From contig NZ_JAKOOW010000026.1 in assembly GCF_022288825.1 (NCBI RefSeq), positions 115,837 to 157,458 of the forward strand: a DNA stretch of 41,622 nucleotides. Reading direction: 5' to 3'. This document shows positions 30,304-38,938 of the stretch, piece by piece. Made by a program: the position numbers and the translations under genes. The first letter of the stretch is position 1. Every line of letters begins with the position of its first letter. Under the pieces are notes generated by a model. It was not told the origin of the DNA and searched no databases. It saw only the letters and a program-made list of their open reading frames with translations. Source of the DNA: Kingella pumchi (GTDB taxonomy: Bacteria; Pseudomonadota; Gammaproteobacteria; Burkholderiales; Neisseriaceae).

Positions 30304-30437
30304 TTCGGACTGCCTTCGCGGGCGCGATTATAGGAAATTAAGGCAGCCTGAAAAGCATACCGACGGACTAGTCCGAAAGTGGGATTGCGCTTTCAGGCTG
30401 CTTCTGCATGGCTTATCTGGCGCAGCCGGCTTGTTAA

Positions 30438-31142
30438 TCAGCGGGTGCCGTTGCGGCGGCGCACCAGTTGCCAGGGGCGGATCAGGTAGAACGCGCTGGC
30501 AAAGCCGCTCCATACATGCACCATACGGGTAAAGGGGAAGATAAAGAAAAAGGTCATACCCATAAAGATGTGCAGTTTGAACAGGAAGTTGGCATCTTCG
30601 ATATAGCCTGCCGCACCGCCGCGGAAGGTAACGATGTGCTGCGCCCACTGCATCAGTTTGACCATTTCGTGACCGTCCAGATGCCCCATGCTGACGACGA
30701 TGGTGGACAGACCCAAGAGCAGGGTAATCAGAATCCAGATCAGAACCAGCTTGTCGCGCCAGGTGCTGTTGATGCTGATGCGGTCGATTTTAAAGCGGCG
30801 GTTGATCAGGATAATCAGACCGATCAGGGCGGTGGTGCCGAAGATGCCGCCCATGGTCATGGCAAATACCTGCTTGGCGCTGTGAGTTACGCCGATGGCG
30901 TCCCAAAACCACAAAGGTGTAAGCAGACCGAACAAATGGCCGCCGAATACCGCCAGCACGCCGACGTGAAACAGCACGCTGCCCAGCCGCAGCTGGCCGC
31001 GGTAGAGCAGTTCGCTGGAATCGCTTTTCCAGGTGTACTGCTCGCGGTCGAAACGCATCAGGCTGCCGAAGAAAAATACGGCCAGGCAGATATAGGGATA
31101 AATGCCGAAGAAAAACTGGTGGAAGGTATTGAGTTCGTTCAT
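30438..31142 (-). CDS. narI: Respiratory nitrate reductase gamma subunit (cytochrome b)
   Basis: The 234-residue membrane subunit carries two haems b and passes quinol electrons to NarH. Five hydrophobic helices are visible. Haem-ligating histidines fit VLFHVGVLAVFGGHLFGLLT (His58 and His68 approximately) and FKLHIFMGMTFFFIFPFTRM followed by VH near residues 190-210. AAGGAATTACC precedes the ATG; the ribosome-binding site is formed by the end of an uptake sequence (CCTGAAAAGGAA). It follows narJ by 22 bp. Confidence 0.97.
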   Translation of the reverse strand: MNELNTFHQFFFGIYPYICLAVFFFGSLMRFDREQYTWKSDSSELLYRGQLRLGSVLFHVGVLAVFGGHLFGLLTPLWFWDAIGVTHSAKQVFAMTMGGIFGTTALIGLIILINRRFKIDRISINSTWRDKLVLIWILITLLLGLSTIVVSMGHLDGHEMVKLMQWAQHIVTFRGGAAGYIEDANFLFKLHIFMGMTFFFIFPFTRMVHVWSGFASAFYLIRPWQLVRRRNGTR

Positions 31143-31164
31143 GGTAATTCCTTTTCAGGCTGCC

Positions 31165-31824
31165 TTATGCGGGGCGGCCGTTGGGGTAGAACTGTATGGT
31201 TTGGATGTCGCTGGCGGGTTTGAGCAGCGGTTCGATGCCTTGGATGTCGGGGCCGAATGTTTCCATTGCTTCGTCCATATCGCGCACCGGCGGTTCGGTC
31301 AGCGGTTTGGGTTCGACCGGGCTTAAGGCGACGGCAGCCTGAAGCAATGCGGCGTAGGGCGAGCCGTAGGTAGTCAGGTTTTTGCCGATGTGGTTGATCA
31401 CGTGCACGGCGTCGCCCAACAGTTTGGCCGCGTCTTCGGGCGGGATGTGGGCGAAAAATTCCAGCAGCGCCGGCAGGTAGTCGGGCAGCTCGTCGTCGCC
31501 CAGCTCGAAGCCGTAGCGGCGGTATTCTTCGAGCAGATCGACCATTGCGCTGCCGCGGTCGCGGTCTTCGCCGTAAACGTGCTCGAAAATATACAGCGCG
31601 TGCTGGCGGGTGCGGTCGAACACCAAAACGTAGTCTTCCTGCAATTCGCGCAGGCTGCGGCTGCCCAAGTGATCGAGCAGCGCCTGCAAATCCGCTTGGT
31701 TTGCGGCCAGCTCAGGCCACTCGTTTAAGGCAGCCTGAAACTCGGGCAGCGCATCGAGCAAATCCTGATCGGGGTAGCACATCAGCGCGGAGAGCCATTT
31801 GTACACCAAAGGATTGGCGGCCAT
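31165..31824 (-). CDS. narJ: Nitrate reductase molybdenum cofactor assembly chaperone
   Basis: The 219-residue chaperone helps insert the molybdenum cofactor into NarG. It is an all-helical NarJ/TorD-type protein with YKWLSALMCYPDQDLLDALP, LQEDYVLVFDRTRQHALYIF followed by EHVYGEDRDRGSAMVDL, and DDELPDYLPALLEFFAHIP. Its ATG overlaps the narH stop (TGATG), so translation is coupled. An in-frame uptake sequence encodes EFQAALNEW near residue 27. Confidence 0.95.
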   Translation of the reverse strand: MAANPLVYKWLSALMCYPDQDLLDALPEFQAALNEWPELAANQADLQALLDHLGSRSLRELQEDYVLVFDRTRQHALYIFEHVYGEDRDRGSAMVDLLEEYRRYGFELGDDELPDYLPALLEFFAHIPPEDAAKLLGDAVHVINHIGKNLTTYGSPYAALLQAAVALSPVEPKPLTEPPVRDMDEAMETFGPDIQGIEPLLKPASDIQTIQFYPNGRPA

Positions 31825-33395
31825 CAGCGCACTCCTTCTTCTTTGTTTTTCTCGATGTCTTTGCGCCGTTCGACAAAAATAATCGGCGAGGCTTTACGCT
31901 TGCCAAACAGGCTCTCTTGGGTCAGACCGTCGGCATCGTCGCCCGAGCAGCCGTTACCGAAGCTGAAGCCGCAGCTGGCTTTGTCTTCAAAGCTGTTTTC
32001 CACCATTTCTTTGTGTGAGGCGGGGATGACAAAGCGGTCTTCGTAGTTGGCGATGGCGAGAATCTGGTACATGTCTTCCACCATGGCCGGGGTGAGGCCC
32101 GTGCCGTCCAATGTCTGTTCCAGCGTTTCGCCTTCGACGATCTGGCCGCGCTTGAAGCGGCGCATGGCGATCATGCGCTCAAGGGCGTCGCGTACCGGCT
32201 CGATTTTGCCGGCGGTTAAGAGGTTGGCGAGATAACGCAGCGGGATGCGCATTTCATCGACGCTGGGGATGATGCCGTTTTCGCCGACAAAGCCGTTTTC
32301 AATGGCCGACTGGATCGGCGACAAGGGCGGGATGTACCAAACCATCGGCAGGGTGCGGTATTCGGGATGCAGCGGGAAGGCGATTTTCCAATCCACGGCC
32401 ATTTTGTACACCGGCGATTTTTTCGCCGCATCGAGCCAGTTTTGGCTGATGCCCTGTTTCAAGGCTTCGCGCTCGATTTCGGGGTCGTGCGGGTTAAGGA
32501 ACACGCCGAGCTGGGCTTCGTACAAGTCCTGCGGGTCTTCCACGCTGGCGGCTTCCTGGATTTTGTCGGCGTCATACAGCAGCACGCCCAGATAGCGGAT
32601 GCGGCCGACGCAGGTTTCCGAGCAGATGGTCGGTTCGCCCGCTTCGATGCGCGGATAGCAGAAAATACATTTTTCGGCCTTGCCGCTCACCCAGTTGTAG
32701 TAGATTTTTTTGTAGGGGCAGCCTGAAATGCACATACGCCAGCCACGGCATTTGTCTTGGTCGATCAACACGATGCCGTCGTCTTCGCGTTTGTAGATGC
32801 TGCCGGAGGGGCAGGAGGCGACGCAGGTGGGGTTGAGGCAGTGTTCGCACAGGCGCGGCAGGTACATCATAAAGGTCTGCTCAAACGCGCCCATCATTTC
32901 TTTTTGGATGCCTTCAAACAGGGTGTCTTTGGCGCGTTTTTCAAATTCGCCCGCCAAATCGTCTTCCCAGTTGGGGCCCCATTCGACTTTGTCCATTTTC
33001 TTGCCGGTAAGCACGGAAATCGGCCGCGCGGTGGGCGGGGTTTTCATGCGCGGTGCGTTTTGCAGGTGCTCGTAGTCGTAAGTGAACGGCTCGTAGTAGT
33101 CGTCGATTTGCGGCAGGTTGGGGTTGGAGAAAATGTTGGACAGGATTTTCAGACGGCCGCCCTGCTTGGGTACGAGTTTGCCGTTGGGTTTGCGCACCCA
33201 GCCGCCCTTCCATTTTTCCTGGTCTTCCCAGTTTTTCGGAAAACCGATGCCGGGCTTGGTTTCGACGTTGTTGAACCAGGCGTATTCCACGCCGTCGCGG
33301 CTTGTCCAAACGTTTTTGCAGGTTACGGAGCAGGTGTGGCAGCCGATACATTTGTCGAGGTTGAGTACCATGCCGACTTGCGCTCTGATTTTCAT
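31824..33395 (-). CDS. narH: Respiratory nitrate reductase beta subunit (iron-sulfur)
   Basis: The 523-residue electron-transfer subunit holds four clusters. The ligand groups are CIGCHTCSVTCKN (residues 16-28), CEHCLNPTCVASCPSGSIY, CRGWRMCISGCPYKK (Trp in place of a Cys, typical of the 3Fe-4S cluster) and KCIFCYPRIEAGEPTICSET. Length is close to E. coli NarH (512). AAGGAACACCC precedes the ATG. It is separated from narG by a cupin gene, which is unusual. A Neisseria-type GCCGTCTGAA core is present at 33148-33157 (reverse strand). Confidence 0.97.
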   Translation of the reverse strand: MKIRAQVGMVLNLDKCIGCHTCSVTCKNVWTSRDGVEYAWFNNVETKPGIGFPKNWEDQEKWKGGWVRKPNGKLVPKQGGRLKILSNIFSNPNLPQIDDYYEPFTYDYEHLQNAPRMKTPPTARPISVLTGKKMDKVEWGPNWEDDLAGEFEKRAKDTLFEGIQKEMMGAFEQTFMMYLPRLCEHCLNPTCVASCPSGSIYKREDDGIVLIDQDKCRGWRMCISGCPYKKIYYNWVSGKAEKCIFCYPRIEAGEPTICSETCVGRIRYLGVLLYDADKIQEAASVEDPQDLYEAQLGVFLNPHDPEIEREALKQGISQNWLDAAKKSPVYKMAVDWKIAFPLHPEYRTLPMVWYIPPLSPIQSAIENGFVGENGIIPSVDEMRIPLRYLANLLTAGKIEPVRDALERMIAMRRFKRGQIVEGETLEQTLDGTGLTPAMVEDMYQILAIANYEDRFVIPASHKEMVENSFEDKASCGFSFGNGCSGDDADGLTQESLFGKRKASPIIFVERRKDIEKNKEEGVR

Positions 33396-33443
33396 ATGGG
33401 TGTTCCTTGTGGTTTTGTGTTCTGTGTTTTCAGGCTGCCTTTA

Positions 33444-33455
33444 AGGCCGTCTGAA
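33444..33455 (+). repeat. AG-type Neisseria uptake sequence between narH and the cupin gene
   Basis: AGGCCGTCTGAA is complete, adjacent to a Kingella-type copy (33429-33440). Mixed dialect at the junction of the extra gene in the nar operon may mark a recombination joint. Confidence 0.8.
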
Positions 33456-33468
33456 AAGGTTTGGTGTG

Positions 33469-33825
33469 CTACTTCGGTGCGGCTTCAAAGCCTGCGCGGG
33501 GGCTGATAACGGAAACAAGGATGCAGTCCTCTTTGGCATCCGCCCTGTTGCGCGCGCCGTGTATCTGGTGCAGGCCGACGATGACGCTTTCGCCCGCACG
33601 GATGGTGCGGCCGCTGTTTTCGTCGTCGAGCAGCTCGGCTTCGCCTTGCAGCACAATCCAAATATCGGTGCCGTGCGGATGGCGGTGGGCGGGCAGGCTG
33701 GTGCCGGGCGGTATCTGCCACAGCACCATGTTGTCGTGGTGGTCGTGGTGCAGCACGGTGCGCACGGATTCGGTGCCGCCGTCTTTGAGGTAGTCGGCAA
33801 AACGGATGATTTGCGGGATGTGCAT
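33469..33825 (-). CDS. Small cupin protein inside the nar operon
   Basis: The 118-residue protein is a single cupin barrel: PPGTSLPAHRHPHGTDIWIV then LQGEAELLDDENS (motif 1 with HxH and later residues) and GRTIRAGESVIVGLHQIHGA (motif 2 with His). These give a plausible metal-binding site. There is no signal peptide. A strong AAGGAG precedes the ATG at 33825. It lies 80 bp after narG and 73 bp before narH, with a DUS hairpin on the narG side. Canonical narGHJI operons have no gene at this place. Function unknown; sensing or protection during nitrate/nitrite respiration is only a guess. Confidence 0.85.
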   Translation of the reverse strand: MHIPQIIRFADYLKDGGTESVRTVLHHDHHDNMVLWQIPPGTSLPAHRHPHGTDIWIVLQGEAELLDDENSGRTIRAGESVIVGLHQIHGARNRADAKEDCILVSVISPRAGFEAAPK

Positions 33826-33848
33826 GATGTTTACTCCTTTATTCGGCG

Positions 33849-33893
33849 TTTTCAGGCTGCCTTTCAGACTGCTTTGTTAAGGCAGCCTGAAAG
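33849..33893 (-). repeat. Inverted uptake-sequence pair between narG and the cupin gene
   Basis: TTTCAGGCTGCCTT and AAGGCAGCCTGAAA can pair into a long stem in the narG-cupin mRNA. Because narH lies downstream, this hairpin could act as an attenuator or mRNA processing/stability site within the operon. Confidence 0.55.
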
Positions 33894-33905
33894 GCAGAAG
33901 CTGAA

Positions 33906-36900
33906 CTACAGGGCGTGCGGCTCGGTTTTCTCACTTTCTTCGGCCGGTTCGTCCATCCAGTCGATGTCTTTCATCTTGCGCACAATCACCCATTCGTCGC
34001 GGTTGGAGCCGACGGTGCCGTAGTAGTTGAAGCTGTAGGCAAGCTGGGCGTAGCCACCGATCATGTGCGTGGGGTTCAACACCGCTTTGGTTACGGAATT
34101 GTGGATGCCGCCGCGTTTTTTGGTGGTTTCCGCACCCGGGGTGTGCACCAGTTTTTCCTGTGCGTGGTACATCAGAATCATGGTTTCGGGAATGCGCTGG
34201 CTCACAATTACGCGGCAGGCAATCGCGCCGTTGGTGTTGAACACTTCCACCCAGTCGTTATCGACCAAGCCTGCTTTTTTCGCGTCAATCTCGGAAATCC
34301 ACACGTGCGGGCCGCCTCGCGAGAGCGTGAGCATACGCAGGTTTTCCGAATAGGTGCTGTGGATGCCCCATTTTTGGTGCGGGGTCAGGAAATTAAGCGT
34401 GATTTCCGGGTTGCCGTTGGGCATTTTGCCCAACAGTTTTTTGGTGGTTTTGGTGTCCACGGCGGGGCGGTAGGCGCAGAAGCTCACGCCGAAATCGCGC
34501 ATCCATTTGTGGTCCTGGTAAAACTGCTGGCGGCCGGTCAGGGTGCGCCACGGAATCAGCTCGTGTACGTTGGTGTAGCCTGCGGTGTAGCACACGGTTT
34601 CGCTTTCCACGCCCGACCAAATCGGCGAGGTAACGATTTTGCGCGGCTGGGCAACGATGTCGCGGAAGGCGATGTGGGTGTGCTCGCTGGCGTTGATCAG
34701 ATGGGTATGGTCGCGGCCGGTGATGTTGCCCAGCGCCTGCCAGGCTTTTTTGGCCACGTGGCCGTTGGTTTCTGGCGCAAGGGTCAGAATCATCTCGGCG
34801 GCGTCGATGGCGGTTTCGATTTTCGGCTGGCCTTTGCCCGCGCCTTCGGCACGCACGCCGTTGAGTTTGCGCAGGTATTCGACTTCGTGCTTGGTGTCCC
34901 AAGCCATGCCTTTGCCGTTGTTGTTGACCTTTTCCAGCAGCGGGCCGATGGAGGTGTATTTTTCATAGATGGCGCCGTAGTCGCGCTCGACTACCGTCAT
35001 CGCGGGCATGGTTTTGCCGGGAATCGGCTCGCATTCGCCCAGTTTCCAGTCTTTCGGGTCGAAAGGCTGGCCGAGCTCCTGCGGGCTGTCGTGCATCAGC
35101 GGGGTGAGCACGATGTCTTTGCGCACGCCCAAATAGTCTTTGGCCAACTCGCTGAATTTTTTTGCCAAGCCTTTGTAGATTTCCCAGTCGGAGCGGCTCT
35201 GCCACAAGGGTTGCACGGCTTCGGTAAACGGGTGGATAAAGGGGTGCATGTCGGAGGTATTGAGATCGTTTTTCTCGTACCAAGTGGCGGTGGGGAAAAT
35301 CACGTCGGCATACAGGCAGGTGGTGTTCATGCGGAAATCCAACAGCGTGAACAAATCCAGTTTGCCTTCCACGGGCGGACGCTGGGTGACTTCGCTGGGC
35401 TTGAGGCAGTCTTCTTCGTCGCTCATCAGGCCGTTTTGCGTGCCGAGCAGGTATTTGAGGAAGTATTCGTGGCCTTTGCCCGAAGAACCCAAAATATTGG
35501 AGCGCCAGATAAACATATTGCGCGGCCAGTTTTTCGGGTTCTCGGGGTCGTCGCAAGACATATTCAGGCTGCCTTCTTTTAAGCCTTTGACCACATAATC
35601 CACCGGATTCATGCCCGCCGCTTCGGCCGCGTCGGTTACATCCAGCGGGTTGGTTTCCAGCTGCGGTGCAGACGGCGTCCAGCCCATGCGCTCGGCTTTG
35701 GCGTTGTAGTCGATCATGGTGAGGCGGCGCATATCGTCGTGCGCATCGGGCGAGAGCAGCTCGTCGGCCGCCAGCGTTTCGTGGCGGTATTGGCTGGTGT
35801 GGGCGTAGAAGAAGGAAGTACCGGCCATCTGGCGGGCGGGGCGGTGCCAGTCTAGGCCGAAGGTGAGCGGCGCCCAGCCGGACTGCGGGCGCAGTTTTTC
35901 CTGGCCGACGTAGTGGCACCAGCCGCCGCCGGATTTGCCGATAGTGCCGCACATCATCAGCATGTTGATGATGCCCCGGTAGTTCATGTCGAGGTAGTAC
36001 CAGTGGTTGATACCCGCGCCGACGATGACCATGCTGCGGCCTTTGGTGTCGTGCGCGTTCTGGCCGAACTCGCGAGCCACCTGAATCACACGCTCGGCAG
36101 GCACGCCGGTGTGTTTTTCCTGCCATTTCGGGGTGTAGGGCTTGTCGTCGAAATAATCTTTGGCGGCGGCTTCGTCGTCCAGGCCGTTGTTCACGCCGTA
36201 TTGCGCCACCAAGAGGTCGAACACGGTGGCCACCGGTGCAATGCTGCCGTCGGCCAATCTCACGTGTTTGACCGGCACTTTGCGGTACACCTTGTCTTCG
36301 TCGTATTCGCCGCCGAAGTAGTCGAAACCCACGCGCACCACGTCGTCTGAACGCTCTTTCAGGCTCAGTGCGGCGTGCACGTTGTCGCGCCCCTGCGCTT
36401 TGGTTTCGAGATTCCATTTTTTGCTGCCGTCCCAGCGGAAGCCGATGCAGCCGTTGGGCACGGCCAGCGTGTCGGACGTTTCGTCCCACACCAGCACTTT
36501 CCAATCGGGGTTTTTCTCTTCGCCGAAATTGTTGTCAAGCTGCGAAGCGCGCAGGGTGTATTCGGGTTTGTAGTGTTCGCCGTCGCGTTGCAGGCGCACC
36601 AGCACCGGCATGTCGGTGAGGCGGCGGCAGTAGTCTTGGAAATAGTCCGAAGGCTTGTTGATGTGGAATTCCTGCAAAATCACATGCCCCATCGCCATCG
36701 AAAGCGCGGCATCCGTGCCCTGGCGCGGTGCCAGCCAGATGTCGCTGAACTTCGCCATTTCGCCGAAGTCGGACGACACCGCCACGGTTTTCGTGCCTTT
36801 GTAGCGCACTTCGGTATAAAAGTGCGCGTCGGGCGTGCGCGTCATCGGCAGGTTCGAGCCCCATACCAAGAGATAGTTAGAGTTGTACCAGTCGGCCGAC

Positions 36901-37616
36901 TCGGCCACGTCGGTCTGCTCGCCCCAAGTCTGCGGGCTGGCGGGCGGCAGGTCGCAATACCAGTCGTAAAACGACAGCGGTACGCCGCCAATCAAGCCCA
37001 GATAGCGGGCACCGGAAGCGTAGCTGATCATCGACATCGCAGGAATCGGCGAGAAGCCGACGATGCGGTCGGGGCCGTATTTTTTGATGGTGTAGCAGTT
37101 GGCGGCGGCCACCATTTCATAGGCTTCGTCCCAGTTGGAGCGCACAAAGCCGCCCAAGCCGCGCTGCGATTTGTAGGATTTCGAGCGCTCGGGGTCTTCG
37201 ACGATCCATTTCCACGCTTCAATCGGGTCTTTGGTTTTGCGCGCTTCGCGCCACAATTCGGCCAGCGCGCCGCGCATCATCGGATATTTGATGCGCTGGG
37301 CGGAATACACATACCAGCTGTAAGAAGCCCCGCGCGGACAGCCACGCGGCTCGTGGTTGGGCAGATCCGGGCGCGTGCGCGGATAGTCGGTTTGCTGGGT
37401 TTCCCAAGTGATGATGCCGTTTTTCACGTAAATCTTCCACGAGCACGAACCGGTACAGTTCACGCCATGAGTGGAGCGGGCGATGCGGTCGTGCGCCCAG
37501 CGGCTGCGGTAGGCGTTTTCCCATTTGCGGTCTTCGTCTATCAGCACGCCGTGGCCGTCGGCAAAAGGTTCGCGTTTGCGCTTGAAAAAGGTCAGACGGT
37601 CTAAAAAGAGGCTCAT
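33906..37616 (-). CDS. narG: Respiratory nitrate reductase alpha subunit (molybdenum catalytic)
   Basis: The 1236-residue subunit reduces nitrate to nitrite on a bis-MGD molybdenum centre on the cytoplasmic side. Ligands of the FS0 cluster are His50, Cys54, Cys58 and Cys93 in THGVNCTGSCSWKIYVKNG and EPRGCPRGAS. Other hallmarks are ESADWYNSNYLLVWGSNLPM with the Mo-coordinating Asp region, KWLAPRQGTDAALSMAM-like WLAPRQGTDAA, and the C-terminal KAVLNPTHMIGGYAQLAY. Length is close to E. coli NarG (1247). AAGGAATACACA precedes the ATG. It appears to begin the operon narG-cupin-narH-narJ-narI. Confidence 0.98.
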   Translation of the reverse strand: MSLFLDRLTFFKRKREPFADGHGVLIDEDRKWENAYRSRWAHDRIARSTHGVNCTGSCSWKIYVKNGIITWETQQTDYPRTRPDLPNHEPRGCPRGASYSWYVYSAQRIKYPMMRGALAELWREARKTKDPIEAWKWIVEDPERSKSYKSQRGLGGFVRSNWDEAYEMVAAANCYTIKKYGPDRIVGFSPIPAMSMISYASGARYLGLIGGVPLSFYDWYCDLPPASPQTWGEQTDVAESADWYNSNYLLVWGSNLPMTRTPDAHFYTEVRYKGTKTVAVSSDFGEMAKFSDIWLAPRQGTDAALSMAMGHVILQEFHINKPSDYFQDYCRRLTDMPVLVRLQRDGEHYKPEYTLRASQLDNNFGEEKNPDWKVLVWDETSDTLAVPNGCIGFRWDGSKKWNLETKAQGRDNVHAALSLKERSDDVVRVGFDYFGGEYDEDKVYRKVPVKHVRLADGSIAPVATVFDLLVAQYGVNNGLDDEAAAKDYFDDKPYTPKWQEKHTGVPAERVIQVAREFGQNAHDTKGRSMVIVGAGINHWYYLDMNYRGIINMLMMCGTIGKSGGGWCHYVGQEKLRPQSGWAPLTFGLDWHRPARQMAGTSFFYAHTSQYRHETLAADELLSPDAHDDMRRLTMIDYNAKAERMGWTPSAPQLETNPLDVTDAAEAAGMNPVDYVVKGLKEGSLNMSCDDPENPKNWPRNMFIWRSNILGSSGKGHEYFLKYLLGTQNGLMSDEEDCLKPSEVTQRPPVEGKLDLFTLLDFRMNTTCLYADVIFPTATWYEKNDLNTSDMHPFIHPFTEAVQPLWQSRSDWEIYKGLAKKFSELAKDYLGVRKDIVLTPLMHDSPQELGQPFDPKDWKLGECEPIPGKTMPAMTVVERDYGAIYEKYTSIGPLLEKVNNNGKGMAWDTKHEVEYLRKLNGVRAEGAGKGQPKIETAIDAAEMILTLAPETNGHVAKKAWQALGNITGRDHTHLINASEHTHIAFRDIVAQPRKIVTSPIWSGVESETVCYTAGYTNVHELIPWRTLTGRQQFYQDHKWMRDFGVSFCAYRPAVDTKTTKKLLGKMPNGNPEITLNFLTPHQKWGIHSTYSENLRMLTLSRGGPHVWISEIDAKKAGLVDNDWVEVFNTNGAIACRVIVSQRIPETMILMYHAQEKLVHTPGAETTKKRGGIHNSVTKAVLNPTHMIGGYAQLAYSFNYYGTVGSNRDEWVIVRKMKDIDWMDEPAEESEKTEPHAL

Positions 37617-38010
37617 TGTGTATTCCTTAGTTTGCTGCGGATTTGTTTGGCTGTGTTGCAGGCGGCTTCAGGCAGCCTGAAAACACCTTATCCGTTATGG
37701 CACGGAATGGTAAGGGAAACACAGGCCGAAAAAAATGCGCCGAAAGGGGCGGTGCGCTAGGGCGTAAGCAGGGGAGGGGGACTTGCTTTGGAAATAGCCC
37801 GAACTACTCCTTTAGTATTAGTAAGGCATGGCGGCGGGCTAGGGTGGGCAGCCTGAAAAGCCGCTCCAGCAGCCATCCGGCAGCAAAAAAAGCAGCCTGA
37901 AAGTTTCAGGCTGCCTGTTTGGATTTGTCTTTCGAACTGATAGCGAAAACGAAAAATACTTTTGCAATAACAATGCGCCAAGCCGTTTCACAAGCAGCCT
38001 GAAAACCTTT
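37617..38010. other. Upstream region of narG
   Basis: The 394 bp between narG and the MoeB/ThiF-type gene hold inverted uptake-sequence pairs near the upstream gene (about 37880-37915 and 37993-38021) and a single copy at 37668-37681. A NarL-like heptamer TACTCCT lies at 37805-37811 with a related ATTAGTA at 37817-37823, about 190-205 bp before the narG ATG. I could not find a convincing FNR box (TTGAT-N4-ATCAA) or sigma-70 promoter. Confidence 0.45.
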
Positions 38011-38766
38011 TCAGGCTGCTTTGCCCTTGTTTGGCGAGCAAACCGGACAAGCCGGATTTTTGGTAGCGGCAAAATGCTGCCAGCTGCCGGCAAGGGCGTC
38101 GTAGCAGTGCAGTCCCGCCGGCTGGGCGGGCAGGCCGAGCAGGATTTTCAGCGCTTCGACCGCCTGTATCGCGCCGATCACGCCGACCAGCGGCGAGAAT
38201 ACGCCGGTGAGCGCGCAGCTACCGTCGCCGCCTTCGGGTTCGCCAAACAGGCAGGCGTAGCAGGGCTGCTCGGGTAGGTCGTGGCGGAACACCGCCAGCT
38301 GGCCGGAAAAGCGCACCGCGGCACCGGAAACCAGCGGCGTGCCGGTCGCGTGGGCAGCGGCATTGACGGCGCGGCGGGTGGCAAAATTGTCGCAGCAGTC
38401 GAGCACCACGCCGCATTGCGGCAGCAGAGCGCGCAGGGCGGCTTCGTCGAGACGGCCGAAGGTTTCGATGCGACAGCTTGAATTGATTGCGTGCAGGCGG
38501 GCGGCCATTGCTGCGGTTTTCAGGCTGCCGACGTCGCTTTCGCCATAGCTGACCTGGCGCTGCAGATTGCTCCATTCCACGGTGTCGTCATCGGCAATCA
38601 GCAGACGGCCGACGCCGGCGGCGGCCAGATAGGGCAGGGCGGCGGCACCCAAACCGCCGCAGCCGACTACCAGCGCGGCGGAATTAAGCAGGCGCTGCTG
38701 GCCGCCGATGTCGATTTCGTCGAGCAGGATGTGGCGGCTGTAGCGCAGAAGTTCTTGGTCGTTCAT
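38011..38766 (-). CDS. moeB: MoeB/ThiF/HesA-family adenylyltransferase
   Basis: The 251-residue E1-like enzyme adenylates the C-terminus of a small sulfur-carrier protein (MoaD or ThiS). It shows RYSRHILLDEIDIGGQQRLL, the nucleotide-binding VVGCGGLGAAALPYLAAAGV, DDDTVEWSNLQRQ, VVLDCCDNFATRRAVN and two zinc pairs (CYAC and CPVC). Lying between narXL and narG, MoeB (molybdopterin synthase activation) is more likely than ThiF, but sequence alone does not separate them. The last two codons and stop (GCA GCC TGA) come from an uptake sequence. Confidence 0.85.
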   Translation of the reverse strand: MNDQELLRYSRHILLDEIDIGGQQRLLNSAALVVGCGGLGAAALPYLAAAGVGRLLIADDDTVEWSNLQRQVSYGESDVGSLKTAAMAARLHAINSSCRIETFGRLDEAALRALLPQCGVVLDCCDNFATRRAVNAAAHATGTPLVSGAAVRFSGQLAVFRHDLPEQPCYACLFGEPEGGDGSCALTGVFSPLVGVIGAIQAVEALKILLGLPAQPAGLHCYDALAGSWQHFAATKNPACPVCSPNKGKAA

Positions 38767-38938
38767 GGCGGTTTCGCATTAAGGCAGCCTGAAAGGCTGG
38801 GAAGTGGTTTTCAGGCTGCTTTTATTCACGGATTGTGGGTAAAAGCAGCCTGAAAAGCGTTTGATTGTCTGTTTTCAGGCTGCTTGGGCGGCAGGCAGCC
38901 TGAAACCCGAAAAGGCGGTGCAGGGCAGGGCGCCGGTG

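Noticed and set aside
33915..35582. Long plus-strand open frame (555 codons) opposite narG, and a second of 409 codons at 36375-37604
   Set aside because: They are mirror frames of a GC-rich, strongly supported narG; their translations are Val/Gly/His-rich low-complexity sequence with no recognisable domain.
37617..38010. FNR box upstream of narG
   Set aside because: No match to TTGAT-N4-ATCAA with two or fewer obvious mismatches was found by eye on either strand.
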